Below, in pieces: positions 53,369-62,409 of a stretch of 64,000 bases of DNA. Position numbers and translations under genes: made by a program. The notes under the pieces were generated by a model. The model made no database searches. It worked only from the letters and a program-made list of their open reading frames with translations, and was not told the origin of the DNA. The DNA lies in NCBI RefSeq assembly GCF_018070075.1, contig NZ_JAGPXE010000012.1:1-64000 (forward strand). Direction: 5' to 3'. Position 1 is the stretch's first letter. Each line of letters begins with the position of its first letter. Source of the stretch: Saccharopolyspora endophytica (GTDB lineage: Bacteria; Actinomycetota; Actinomycetes; Mycobacteriales; Pseudonocardiaceae).

Positions 53369-54254
53369 GTGCGTGTCCGTGTGCGTGACCGTGCCCGGTC
53401 GGGTCGTCAGGGTGGTGGTGCGGCGTCTGCGGTGCACCCAGTTTGTCCTCGAAACCCGGCAGCAGCACCCGGTACGCGCAGGTGTCGCAGTTCATCCGGA
53501 TGTCGCCGTGCAGGGCCTCGTGGTATCGCTCCACGACGAGGTCGACCAGGGCGTCGCAGTCTCCCAGATATCCGGCGACGTGGAGCGGGAGCTCCGGTGC
53601 GGTCTGGGCCCACTCGCGCGCCTGCGTCACGACGCGCTGCGGCAGCACGCCGTCGAACAGGAAGTACGGGGCCACCACGACGCGCTTGGCCCCGAGCTTG
53701 CGAGCCCGGTCCAGCCCGCCAGGGACGTCCGGCGATGCCAGGGAGATGAACGCGGTCTCAACCGTCTCGAAACCGCAGGTCTCCTGCAAGAGGCGTGAGA
53801 CCTTGCACACCTCGGCGTTGGCGTCGGGGTCGGTCGAACCGCGGCCCACGAGAACGACTGCCGTGTCGGCCCATTCGTCGCGCGGGACCTGCTCGGCGAT
53901 GCGCTCGGCGAGCAGCTCCAGCAGGATCGGGTGCGGGCCGAGCGGGCGTCCGAAGACGAAGGACGTGCCCGGGTGGCGGCGGACTTCGCGTTCCAGCGCG
54001 GCGGGGATGTCGCCCTTGCCGTGCCCGGCGGCGACCAGCACCAGCGGCACCGCGGCCATCCGGCGGTGGCCCTTGTCGGTCAGTTCGGTCCAGGCTTCGG
54101 TGACCGCGGGGGCGGACAGCTCGATGAACCCGCCCGAGCTGTCGACACCGGCTGCCGACATCCGGGCCTTGAGCCGTTCGAGGAAGGCGTGGAACTGCGC
54201 GACGCCTCGTTCGTCCACCGTGCCGTGGCCCACGACCAGCAGCGGTTCGGTCAC
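53349..54254 (-). CDS. Sirohydrochlorin chelatase (CbiX/SirB type) with His-rich tail
   Basis: A 301-residue protein with two CbiX-like half-domains; N-terminal 'LLVVGHGTVDERGVAQFHAFLERL' and the second metal-site region 'VLVGRGSTDPDANAEVCKVSRLL'. It inserts Co2+ (or Fe2+) into sirohydrochlorin. A pair of cysteines in NCDTCAY precedes the tail. The last 25 residues are His-rich (HHHPDDPTGHGHAHGHAHGH), a likely metal-holding tail. Its GTG start overlaps the cobH stop by four bases. Confidence 0.88.
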   Translation of the reverse strand: MTEPLLVVGHGTVDERGVAQFHAFLERLKARMSAAGVDSSGGFIELSAPAVTEAWTELTDKGHRRMAAVPLVLVAAGHGKGDIPAALEREVRRHPGTSFVFGRPLGPHPILLELLAERIAEQVPRDEWADTAVVLVGRGSTDPDANAEVCKVSRLLQETCGFETVETAFISLASPDVPGGLDRARKLGAKRVVVAPYFLFDGVLPQRVVTQAREWAQTAPELPLHVAGYLGDCDALVDLVVERYHEALHGDIRMNCDTCAYRVLLPGFEDKLGAPQTPHHHPDDPTGHGHAHGHAHGHSNG

Positions 54255-54862
54255 CGGTTACCTCCAGGTTCTGCCCAGTAGAGCAGGGCGTTGATGGCGG
54301 CGGCGGCGATCGCCGCACCACCACGTTCGGTCAGGGTGCTCACGGCCGGTAGGCCGCTGCGCCGCAGTGCGGCCTTGCTGTCCACGGCGCCGACGAAGCC
54401 GACCGGGACTCCGACGATCAGCGCCGGTTCCAGTTCGCCGTTCTCGGCGAGCCGGAGAAGTTCGAGGAGCGCGGTGGGGGCGTTGCCGACGGCCCACACC
54501 GCGCCGCGCGGGTGTTCGGCCGCCGCGAGCCGCATCCCGGCCGCGGAGCGGGTGAGCCCCTCGGAGGCGGCCAGTTCGGTGACGCCCGGGAAGTCAAGGC
54601 CGATGCGGACCTCGCGGGCGGTGATGCCGGAGGCGACCATGCGCACGTCGGTGATCAGCGGTGCACCCGCCAGCAGGGCGTCGCGGCCTTGCCGCAGTGC
54701 GGCTTCGTCGGCGACGACCTCACCGGTCCAGCTGGGGTCGGCGGTGGTGTGCACGACGCGTTCGACGACCTCCCGGGTCAGCGGTTCGAACCGGTCGAAG
54801 TCGGCTCGTGACCGCATGATCCGGTAGGACTCGGTCTCGATCGGATGGACTGTGCGCCTCAT
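54251..54862 (-). CDS. cobH: Precorrin-8X methylmutase
   Basis: A 203-residue CobH/CbiC. It moves the C-11 methyl to C-12, giving hydrogenobyrinic (or cobyrinic) acid. The substrate-binding 'IVGVPVGFVGAVDSKAAL' near 157 and the catalytic histidine near the start (HPIETESYRIM) are present. ATG at 54862. Part of a riboswitch-led operon with the transporter and chelatase. Confidence 0.92.
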   Translation of the reverse strand: MRRTVHPIETESYRIMRSRADFDRFEPLTREVVERVVHTTADPSWTGEVVADEAALRQGRDALLAGAPLITDVRMVASGITAREVRIGLDFPGVTELAASEGLTRSAAGMRLAAAEHPRGAVWAVGNAPTALLELLRLAENGELEPALIVGVPVGFVGAVDSKAALRRSGLPAVSTLTERGGAAIAAAAINALLYWAEPGGNR

Positions 54863-54877
54863 GGTCGTTCCTGTTTC

Positions 54878-55930
54878 CTATGCGATTTCCGCGCTTTTGC
54901 GGGCGGTGAACCGCCACCACGCCGCCGCACCGCCCCAGACCAGCAGGAACAGGCCCAGGGTCAGGTATCCGAGCAGCTCGAACTGGTCCGCGATCGCGGC
55001 GACCCCGCCGAGGAAGTCCAGGCCCGATTCGGCCAGGACTCCGCAGAGCACGACGAAGGCGACCAGCGCGGCGAGCCCCACGGTCAGCGCGGTGGTGGTG
55101 ACGTTGACCCACAGCCGCCGCAGCGGCCGGGCCAGGGACCAGGTGTAGGCGCGGGACATCAGGATTCCGTCCACGCTGTCCACTGTGCACATCCCGGCGG
55201 CGAACAGCAGCGGCAGGCTCAGCACGGCGATGGCCGACAGGTTCGCGCCCGGGGTGACCATGGCCAGGACGGTGATCTCGGTGGCGGTCTGCATGCCGAG
55301 GCCGAACAGCAAGCCGATGCCGAACAGGTGCCAGGACCGGGCCACGCCCTGCATCCGGCCGCGCAGCACCCGCGCGAGCAGGCCGCGGCGTCCGAGGACG
55401 ACCTCGACCTCGGCTTCGTCGATGGCGCCGCTGCGGGCGCGGCGCAGCAGCCGCCACGCGTCGCGCAGCACGAGCGCGTTGAGCACGGCGAGGGTGGTCA
55501 GCACGGCGACCACGATCAGGTCGACGGCGGTGGCCATGCGCACGCCGGTCTGCTCGGCCCACTGCTGGGCGGCGGGTCCGGCGATGAACGCGACCGCGCA
55601 GGCCAGCAGCATCACGACGCTGGCGTGGCCGAGGGCGAACCACATGCCGGTGGACACCGGACGCCTGCCTCGCTGCATCAGCAGCCGGGTGGCGTCGTCG
55701 ATGACGGCGACGTGGTCGGCGTCGAAGCCGTGCCGCAGGCCGAGCAGGTAGGCGGTGGTGCCGGCGGCGGCGAGGCCTCCGGCGGCGCTGAACGCCTGCT
55801 CGTGCAGCAGGTAGGCACCCCAGCCCGCGAGGTGCAGTGCTCCGATGGCGGCCAGCAGGACCGCTGACTTCCGGCGCTCGCGCGCGCCCCAACCGGTGGT
55901 GTGCCGGCTCACTTCGGCATCCCGACTCAT
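54878..55930 (-). CDS. NiCoT-family nickel/cobalt transporter
   Basis: A 350-residue membrane protein with eight predicted helices. The signature in helix II is LGLRHGFDADHVAVIDD near 68-84; the second signature 'LFGLGMQTATEITVLAM' and 'GMCTVDSVDGILMSRAY' are also seen. Its place in a cobalamin operon behind a B12 riboswitch indicates Co2+. ATG at 55930 with GGAGG upstream. Confidence 0.93.
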   Translation of the reverse strand: MSRDAEVSRHTTGWGARERRKSAVLLAAIGALHLAGWGAYLLHEQAFSAAGGLAAAGTTAYLLGLRHGFDADHVAVIDDATRLLMQRGRRPVSTGMWFALGHASVVMLLACAVAFIAGPAAQQWAEQTGVRMATAVDLIVVAVLTTLAVLNALVLRDAWRLLRRARSGAIDEAEVEVVLGRRGLLARVLRGRMQGVARSWHLFGIGLLFGLGMQTATEITVLAMVTPGANLSAIAVLSLPLLFAAGMCTVDSVDGILMSRAYTWSLARPLRRLWVNVTTTALTVGLAALVAFVVLCGVLAESGLDFLGGVAAIADQFELLGYLTLGLFLLVWGGAAAWWRFTARKSAEIA

Positions 55931-56004
55931 GGGATCTCCGACCTCCTGGGTTCTCCCGCCCGGGGTTCGGTGGCCGCGCGCCGCGGGTTCGCGGCACGGG
56001 GCCG

Positions 56005-56160
56005 GCGCGCAGTGTCCTGACTCCCGGATCGACGTGGTTCCCCCGCCTTCCAGCTGGTGACAGCCGTGGCGATGGGTGGGGACCACTCCCCGGTCACAGT
56101 GGCGGGACCGTCCCGGATTCACACCGGGTTCCTGCACTGTCGGCGACGGTCATCCTTGCC
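56005..56160 (-). promoter_or_regulatory. Cobalamin riboswitch
   Basis: Minus-strand RNA shows the conserved core: AGGAACCCGGTGTGAATCC, then GGGACGGTCCCGCCACTGTG (56095-56135), and a B12-box-like GAGTCAGGACACTG (56010-56023). A GC hairpin (GCCGCG, 55980-55995) follows and may be the expression platform, close to the transporter ATG. B12 would shut off cobalt uptake and the downstream cob genes. Confidence 0.9.
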
Positions 56161-56317
56161 TGATCTACGGTCCGAGGTCAAACCTGGTGAAATCGATCAC
56201 GTTGCGTGATCTACGGGCTCCTCCCGTCGGCCGTTGCCGCGTTCAACCGGCGCAATCGGGGGTACCCGGTCGGGTGAGCACAGTGCTCCGGCTCGATGCT
56301 GCGTCAAGGAGGCCATC

Positions 56318-56587
56318 ATGAACGAGACGCACTCGATCACGCTGAACCTGCAGGTCGTGGAGGCAGGGGCGAAGACGACCGCGGACGTCGGGTTCACCAC
56401 TCCCGCCGGGCAGGCGCTGCACGGTCACGGCACGGCCCGCAGGCACCCCGACGACCCCGAGGTACCGCAGATCGGCGACGAGATCGCCATCGCCCGAGCC
56501 CTCTTCGAACTCGCCCACAAGCTCCTGGACAACGCCTCCAGCGACATCGGAGACCGACTCCACAGGCGCGTCCACCTACCCGCCTGA
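56318..56587 (+). CDS. DUF1876 protein
   Basis: An 89-residue protein, matching DUF1876 (dsRBD-like), a small actinobacterial family. Pattern 'HSITLNLQVVEAGAKTTADV', 'GHGTARRHPDDPEVPQIGDE', C-terminal helix. ATG at 56318. The stop TGA abuts the opposing response regulator stop (TGATCA), so no base lies between the two genes. Function unknown, possibly stress-linked. Confidence 0.85.
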   Translation: MNETHSITLNLQVVEAGAKTTADVGFTTPAGQALHGHGTARRHPDDPEVPQIGDEIAIARALFELAHKLLDNASSDIGDRLHRRVHLPA

Positions 56588-57226
56588 TCAGCGCTTCAGG
56601 TACTCCAGGACCGCCAGGACGCGGCGGTTGGTGTCCTCGGCCGCGGGAAGGTCGAGCTTGGTGAAGATGGCGGCGATGTGCTTGCTCACCGCGCCGTCGC
56701 TGACGTGCAGCTGCTGCGCGATGGCGGCGTTGGAGCGGCCCTCCGCCATCAGGGACAGCACGTCGTTCTCGCGGTCGGTCAACCGCTGCAGAGGCGTCGA
56801 CCGGCGGGCGAGCAGCGTGGAGATGACCTCCGGGTCCATCGCGGTCCCACCCGCCGCGACGCGCCGCACCGAGTCGACGAACTGCTCGGCGTTGAACACC
56901 CGGTCCTTGAGCAGGTAGCCGACGCCCCCGCTGCCGTCGGCCAGGAGTTCGCGCGCGTAGAGCTGCTCGACGTGCTGCGACAGCACCAGCACCGGCAGCC
57001 CGGGGATCGTCGCGCGCGCGGCCAGCGCCGCCCGCAGGCCCTCGTCGGTCTGGGTCGGTGGCAGCCGCACGTCGACGACCGCGACGTCGGGGCGCAGCTG
57101 CAGCAGCGCGCGTTCGAGCTCGGGGCCGGTCTCGACGGCGGCGAGGATCTCGAAGCCGTGCGCGGTCAGCAGGGTGCTCAGACCGTCCCGCAGCAGGAAC
57201 AGGTCTTCGGCTAGGACAACTCGCAC
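56588..57226 (-). CDS. LuxR/NarL-family response regulator
   Basis: A 212-residue regulator. The receiver domain has DLF (acidic pair near 9), phospho-acceptor aspartate in VAVVDVRLPP (near 54) and lysine in YLLKDR (near 107). The NarL-type HTH is 'LTDRENDVLSLMAEGRSNAA' near 150, with 'VSDGAVSKHIAAIFTKLDL'. GTG at 57226 overlaps the histidine kinase gene by 16 bases, so kinase and regulator are coupled. Confidence 0.92.
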   Translation of the reverse strand: MRVVLAEDLFLLRDGLSTLLTAHGFEILAAVETGPELERALLQLRPDVAVVDVRLPPTQTDEGLRAALAARATIPGLPVLVLSQHVEQLYARELLADGSGGVGYLLKDRVFNAEQFVDSVRRVAAGGTAMDPEVISTLLARRSTPLQRLTDRENDVLSLMAEGRSNAAIAQQLHVSDGAVSKHIAAIFTKLDLPAAEDTNRRVLAVLEYLKR

Positions 57227-58992
57227 GGGATTTCCACCCTCGCTTCGGTCGGTCCGCCGGGCGGGCTGTGCAGCACCAACGTTCCGTCGAACGTACCCAG
57301 CCGCCGGCGAATCCCGCGCAGGCCGCTCCCGCGGTCGGGATCCGCGCCGCCCACCCCGTCGTCGGCGACCTCGACGCGCAGCTTCCCGTCGTGGACCAGG
57401 CGGACGCGCACCGCGTTCGCGCGGGCGTGCTTGAGGGCGTTGGTGACCAGCTCGCGAGTGGCGAAGTAGGCGGCCGCTTCCACCGCCGACGGACAGCGGC
57501 CGGGCAGATCGCCGTCGACCTCGATGGTCACCTCCAGGTCGAGGGCCAGCGCGCGGACCGCGTCCGCCAGGCCCCGTTCGGTGAGCACCGGTGGCCGGAT
57601 GCCCCGCACCAGGGCGCGCAGTTCCGCGAGCGCCTGCCCGGAGTCGGCCTTGCTCTGCTCCAGCAGCGTGCGCGCGCGGTCGGGGTCGCCGCCGAGCAGC
57701 TGCTCGGCGGCGGAGAGCTTCAGCCCGAGCGCGACCAGCCGGGCCTGCGTGCCGTCGTGCAGGTCGCGTTCGATGCGCCGCAGCTCGGCGTCCTCGGATT
57801 CGGTGGCATCCGCCCTGGTCCGCGCCAGTTCGCGGACCCGTTGCGCGAGTTCGGCGCGGCGGGTCGGCGCCAGCAGCCGGCGGGTCCAGTGGCCGTGGGC
57901 GCGCAGCAGGGGCGGCGCGATCGCCAGCACTCCGACGGCGCAGGCCAGCCCGAGCGGGACCCCGATGAGCGGTGCTTCGACGAGCAGCAGCGCCGGTCCG
58001 GACAGCGTCGCCGAGAGGACGTCGGCGCCCAGCAGGAGGCGGCCCCCCAGCGAGATCCACACTCCCCAGGTGAACACCCAGCCCAGCAGGGCGATCGGGA
58101 GGAGCAGCAGCGCGGTGACCGGAGTGTCGCCGACCAGCCACAGCAGGTCCCGCCCGCTCGCCGGGTCGGTGATGGCCCGGCGGTAGCGAGCGCGCCACAG
58201 CGACGCGTCCGGGGTGCGCTTGAGCGAGCGGCCGACCCGGTAGAGGCCGTCGCTGGTGGGGACGGGCTCGACCACCGGCAGGTACGCCTCGGCGACCGGC
58301 ACGCCCGACCAGGCATGAGCGAGCCTGCGGCTCCACCCCGCCGCCCGAGCGGCGAGGTCGGCTCCGAGCGGCCACAGCTGGAGCACGAAGAGCACGTGGC
58401 TGACCAGGAAGATCACGATCACCAAGGCCGCGACCAGCAGGTTCACCACCGCCAGCGCACCGATCAGCGCCAGCCGCCACAGGTCGCGCAGCCCGCGGAC
58501 CGCCCAGCGCTGCCGGCCGCGCTCGGTCCGGGTGCCGAGCCGACTGCGCACCCAGCGTCCGTGCAGGTTCAGCGATGCTCGCCCGAACAGCGCGCCGAGC
58601 CCCAGAACCGGCCCGATGACCGTGTTGAGCAGGAAGAAGTCGAGATCGCGCCCGGTCGCCGGATCCTCGGCGATCCACTTGACGCGCTGGAGGTAGCGGA
58701 CCAGGAACGGCCCCCGGTAGAGCACGTCGTCGTGGCGGTACCAGCCCTCGGCGTCGGGCCGCGGTTCCGGAGGTGCGGGCCGGTACGGCTCGTCGACGTC
58801 CACGCCGCTCCAGTCCCGGGCCAGCCTCCGCGAGAGCCCGGCGGCGGCGCGACCGCGGCCGATCAACCACTCGCCCGGCCCGAGCAGGCCGAGGGAGATC
58901 GTGGTCAGGCCCAGCACGGAGCCGGCGAACAGCAGCGGCCCGGCGAGTCCCAGGAGCAGCAGGCTCGATCCGATCATCAGTCGTCGTTTCAC
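57211..58992 (-). CDS. Membrane histidine kinase (HisKA_3 type)
   Basis: A 593-residue sensor kinase. About six to seven transmembrane helices (1-390), including two repeated soluble segments, WSGVDVDEPYRPAPPEPRPD and WSGVPVAEAYLPVVEPVPTS, each followed by 'DPA(T/S)GRDL'. So the sensor region looks duplicated. The phospho-acceptor is H in ERDLHDGTQARLVALG (near 411) and the HATPase domain is 'FATRELVTNALKHARANAVR' and 'GSGLRGIRRRL'. GTG at 58992. Signal unknown. Confidence 0.9.
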   Translation of the reverse strand: MKRRLMIGSSLLLLGLAGPLLFAGSVLGLTTISLGLLGPGEWLIGRGRAAAGLSRRLARDWSGVDVDEPYRPAPPEPRPDAEGWYRHDDVLYRGPFLVRYLQRVKWIAEDPATGRDLDFFLLNTVIGPVLGLGALFGRASLNLHGRWVRSRLGTRTERGRQRWAVRGLRDLWRLALIGALAVVNLLVAALVIVIFLVSHVLFVLQLWPLGADLAARAAGWSRRLAHAWSGVPVAEAYLPVVEPVPTSDGLYRVGRSLKRTPDASLWRARYRRAITDPASGRDLLWLVGDTPVTALLLLPIALLGWVFTWGVWISLGGRLLLGADVLSATLSGPALLLVEAPLIGVPLGLACAVGVLAIAPPLLRAHGHWTRRLLAPTRRAELAQRVRELARTRADATESEDAELRRIERDLHDGTQARLVALGLKLSAAEQLLGGDPDRARTLLEQSKADSGQALAELRALVRGIRPPVLTERGLADAVRALALDLEVTIEVDGDLPGRCPSAVEAAAYFATRELVTNALKHARANAVRVRLVHDGKLRVEVADDGVGGADPDRGSGLRGIRRRLGTFDGTLVLHSPPGGPTEARVEIPCELS

Positions 58993-59113
58993 GGCATCGA
59001 GTCTTTCCCCCGCACACGGCTCGCACAGTGCTGCTGGATCCCCAGCGGTGGTGGAGCTACCTCCACCACCGGTCGGCTCGCGGACCACCGAACCCCCTGC
59101 CGCGCAGTGGTGT

Positions 59114-59968
59114 TCACGCGACCTCCGCGAGGACGTCGCGGACGACGTGCGCGGCGACCTCGGCGACGTCCAGCGGCAGACCCGGCCTGGCGCGCACCCG
59201 GAGCTGAACGGGGTCCAGGCGCGGCAGATCGCGACGCTCGACCAGCCCGGCCGGTCGGGTCTTGGTCGAGGGCAGCAGCGTCACGCCGAGGCCGGCGCGG
59301 GTCGCGGCGAGCACGCCGGAGAGGTCGGCCGCTTCGCAGACCAGGTCCGGTCCCCTGCCGAGCGCGTCCATCGCCTCGATCGCGTGCCTGCGCAGCGTGC
59401 AGGGCTGGTCGAACACGACCATCGGCAGCGGCCGGTCCTCGGGCGGCGGCTGCCAGTCCGGGGCGGAGAACCACTCCAGCCGGAAACGACCCGCGTCGAT
59501 GCTGCGGGAGCAGACGGTGTCGTCGATGAGCAGCGCGATGTCGATGCTGCCGCGGTCGACCGAGTCAGCGAGCCGGGCCGTGCGGTCCAGCCGGAAGCGG
59601 ATCTCGCGGTCCGGGAACGCCGTGCGCATCCCCGAGGCCAGTTCGGGCAGGAGGCGGTCGGCGGCGTGCTCGGTGGAGCCGAACACCAGCGTGCCGCGCC
59701 CTTCGGCGCCGAGCCTGCGCACCGCCTCGTCGTGGACGTCGAGGATGCGGCGTGCCTCGGCCAGCAGCAGCTCGCCGTCGGCGGTGAACCGGGCATGCCT
59801 GCCTTCGCGGACCACGAGCTTGCGGTCCAGCGCGCGTTCGAGCTTGCGCAGGTGCTGGCTGATCGCGGACTGGGTCAAGTACAGCGCCGCCGCTGCCCGG
59901 TGGAACCCGCCGCAGTCGGCGACGGCCACCAGGCTGCGCAGCGCGACGACGTCGAGCACTGCACTCAT
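59114..59968 (-). CDS. LysR-family transcriptional regulator
   Basis: A 284-residue LysR protein. The HTH is at about 5-60 ('FHRAAAALYLTQSAISQHLR') and the substrate-binding domain at about 90-284. ATG at 59968. Divergent from an EamA-type exporter with a 92-bp gap that includes a 14-bp palindrome, so it probably regulates that exporter. ArgP-like branch possible. Confidence 0.9.
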   Translation of the reverse strand: MSAVLDVVALRSLVAVADCGGFHRAAAALYLTQSAISQHLRKLERALDRKLVVREGRHARFTADGELLLAEARRILDVHDEAVRRLGAEGRGTLVFGSTEHAADRLLPELASGMRTAFPDREIRFRLDRTARLADSVDRGSIDIALLIDDTVCSRSIDAGRFRLEWFSAPDWQPPPEDRPLPMVVFDQPCTLRRHAIEAMDALGRGPDLVCEAADLSGVLAATRAGLGVTLLPSTKTRPAGLVERRDLPRLDPVQLRVRARPGLPLDVAEVAAHVVRDVLAEVA

Positions 59969-59995
59969 GCCGTCCAGCCTAGACCGATCAGGAAC

Positions 59996-60009
59996 CGCGA
60001 TCGATCGCG
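59996..60009. promoter_or_regulatory. Palindrome in LysR/EamA promoter
   Basis: CGCGATCGATCGCG, a perfect 14-bp palindrome, lies midway between the divergent starts; a candidate LysR site, although it lacks the T-N11-A form. Confidence 0.4.
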
Positions 60010-60060
60010 ATCGCTTATCGTTGTTGGACGTGGCTGAGCAGGCCCGGAATTCTCTTGAGC

Positions 60061-60948
60061 ATGCACACGTCGCGGTCGATCCCGCTCTCGCTCGCCGCAC
60101 CGATCGTCTTCTTCTGGGCCAGCGGATACCCGACCGGAGCTCTGGGCGTGGCCGCCGCACCACCGTTCCTGCTGACCGCCGTGCGGCTGGCGCTGGCCGC
60201 CGCGGTGCTCACGGTGATCGCGCTGGTGCGCCGGGCGGTCTGGCCGACCGGCGGCAGCCTCGGGCACAGCGCCGCGGCCGGTCTGCTGACGCACGCGATG
60301 CAGTTCGGCGGGTGCTACGGCGGCATGGCCGCCGGGGTCCACGCCTCGGTGACGGCCCTGGTGATCTCGATGAACCCGGTGCTCACGGCCGCGCTGGCGG
60401 CGGTGCTGCTGCGGGAGCGGCTGAGCCGGTGGCGGCTCCTCGGCCTCGCGCTGGGCGTGCTGGCGGTGCTGGTCACCCTGGGCGGGCAGGTCGCGGCCGA
60501 GGGCGAGTGGAACCCGGCGATCCTGCTCACGCTGATCGGTCTGCTGGGCTTCTCGGCGGGCGGGCTCTACCAGCAGCGCTACTGCGGCGGCATCGACCTG
60601 CGCTCCGGCGCGGCCGTGCAGACCGCGGCCGCGGCGCTGGTGATCGGGGTGATCGCGCTGTTCGAGCACGGCCACGTCACGCACTGGGCGCAGGCCGGGA
60701 TCTCCGTGCTCTGGCTGGTGATCACCGGGTCGGTGCTGGGGGTGAGCTGCTATCTGCGGGCGGTGGCGGTCGGCGGCGCGGCCCGGGCGAGCGCCCTGTT
60801 CAGCGCCGTTCCCCCGCTCACCGCGGTGCTCGCCTGGCCGCTGCTCGGCGAAACCCCTTCGGTCGCGGTGGTTCTCGGCATCGCCCTGGCGACGACCGCG
60901 TGCGTCCTCGGCACCCGCACCGAGACCCGCGAACCCGCCCGCGTCTAG
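60061..60948 (+). CDS. EamA/DMT-family exporter
   Basis: A 295-residue membrane protein with ten predicted helices and two EamA repeats (about 10-140, 150-285), with 'SMNPVLTAALAAVLLRERLS' ending the first. Exporters of this family move amino acids or metabolites. A TTG two codons earlier is an alternative start. Its stop overlaps the opposing decarboxylase stop by four bases (CTAG). Confidence 0.88.
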   Translation: MHTSRSIPLSLAAPIVFFWASGYPTGALGVAAAPPFLLTAVRLALAAAVLTVIALVRRAVWPTGGSLGHSAAAGLLTHAMQFGGCYGGMAAGVHASVTALVISMNPVLTAALAAVLLRERLSRWRLLGLALGVLAVLVTLGGQVAAEGEWNPAILLTLIGLLGFSAGGLYQQRYCGGIDLRSGAAVQTAAAALVIGVIALFEHGHVTHWAQAGISVLWLVITGSVLGVSCYLRAVAVGGAARASALFSAVPPLTAVLAWPLLGETPSVAVVLGIALATTACVLGTRTETREPARV

Positions 60949-62369
60949 GAGGCTCGCCGGATTCGTTCCCAGGCCGCTTCGACGTGCCCGCGCTCGGTCG
61001 CCGGGGAGCCGATGGCCAGCCGCAGCAGGGTTCGCCCATCGATCTTGGTGTGGGTGAGGTAGAGGTCGCCGGAGTCGTTGAGCGCGTTCATCACCCGGTG
61101 CGTGCGCTCGTTGGCCTCGTCCACCGGGAGGCCCGAGTAGCGCGGCCGGAAGCAGACCAGCGCGAACGGGTGCGGTTCCAGCAGCTCGAAATCGGGGTCG
61201 TCGCGGACCCACCCGGCGAACTCCTGGGCCAGCGCGACGGTGTCGCGGATGTGCGCGCGCAGCCCTTCGGCGCCGTACCAGCGCAGCACCGACCACAGCT
61301 TCAGCGAGCGGAACCGGCGTCCGAGCGGGACCTGCCAGTCCCGGTAGTCGATCACCTCACCGGATTCGCTGGCCTCGTTGCGCAGGTACTCCGGCAGGAT
61401 CGACAGCGCTTCGATCATCGGCGCCCGATCGGCCAGCCACAGCGCGCTGCAGTCGAAGTTGGTCAACAGCCACTTGTGCGGGTTGGTGCAGTAGGAGTCG
61501 GCGTAGTCGGCGACCCCGTCGTTGATCCAGCGCAGCTCCGGGCACACCGCCGCGACACCGGCGTAGGCGGCGTCGACGTGCAGCCAGACGCCGCGCCTCC
61601 GGCACACCTCGCCGATCTCGCGCACGGGGTCGATCGCGGTGGTCGAGGTGGTGCCGATCGTCGCGCACACCATCGTCGGCACCGCACCGGCTTCCACGTC
61701 CGCGGCGATGAGCTCGTCGAGGTGACGCGGGTCCATGCCGAGCGTTTCCGGGTCGGTGTCGACCACCCGCACGTTGTCCGCGCCGATACCGGCCAGCCGC
61801 GCCGCCCGCTCCAGCGAGGAGTGGGTGTGCGCCGAGACGTAGAGCGCGTGGCGGCGGGTGATGCCCCTGCGCACGACGTCCTCACCGGTCCGCTGCAGGG
61901 CGGCCAGGCACGCGACGAGCACAGCGCTGGACGCGGAGTCCTGGATGACCCCGCCGCCGGCCGCGTCGGTGCGGAAATGCCCGGGCAGGCCCAGCAGTTC
62001 GGCCAGCCAGTCCACGACGACGGTCTCCAGCTCGGTGCAGGCCGGGCTCGTCGCCCACACCATCCCCTGCACGCCGAGACCGCTGGAGAGCAGGTCACCG
62101 AGGATCGACGGGCCGCTCGAATTGGCCGGGAAGTAGGCGAAGAACCCCGGGTGCTGCCAGTGCGTCACACCCGGCAGCAGGATCTCGTCGAGGTCCCGCA
62201 GGACCTGGTCGAAGTCCTCGCCCCGTTCCGGCGGATGAGCGGGGAGCGCGTCCCGCACCTCCCCCGGCCCCACCTGCGAGCGCACCGGGAACGACTCGAT
62301 CCCCGCCCGGTAGTCCGCGATCCAGTCCACGACCTGCTTGCCGACCCGCCGGAACTCCTCCGGCGACAT
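60945..62369 (-). CDS. Group II PLP decarboxylase (aromatic amino acid type)
   Basis: A 474-residue enzyme. PLP lysine in NPHKWLLTNFDCSALW (near 299); 'HVDAAYAG' supplies the aspartate; 'FFAYFPANSSGPSILGDLLS' near 88 is the aromatic decarboxylase N-terminal region. Likely substrates are tryptophan, tyrosine or DOPA; substrate choice cannot be read. ATG at 62369. It could link with the EamA exporter (amine export), an inference from contact only. Confidence 0.92.
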   Translation of the reverse strand: MSPEEFRRVGKQVVDWIADYRAGIESFPVRSQVGPGEVRDALPAHPPERGEDFDQVLRDLDEILLPGVTHWQHPGFFAYFPANSSGPSILGDLLSSGLGVQGMVWATSPACTELETVVVDWLAELLGLPGHFRTDAAGGGVIQDSASSAVLVACLAALQRTGEDVVRRGITRRHALYVSAHTHSSLERAARLAGIGADNVRVVDTDPETLGMDPRHLDELIAADVEAGAVPTMVCATIGTTSTTAIDPVREIGEVCRRRGVWLHVDAAYAGVAAVCPELRWINDGVADYADSYCTNPHKWLLTNFDCSALWLADRAPMIEALSILPEYLRNEASESGEVIDYRDWQVPLGRRFRSLKLWSVLRWYGAEGLRAHIRDTVALAQEFAGWVRDDPDFELLEPHPFALVCFRPRYSGLPVDEANERTHRVMNALNDSGDLYLTHTKIDGRTLLRLAIGSPATERGHVEAAWERIRRAS

Positions 62370-62409
62370 GTCACCACCCACCCGACCAACCCTGCCACCC
62401 CGCACGCGA

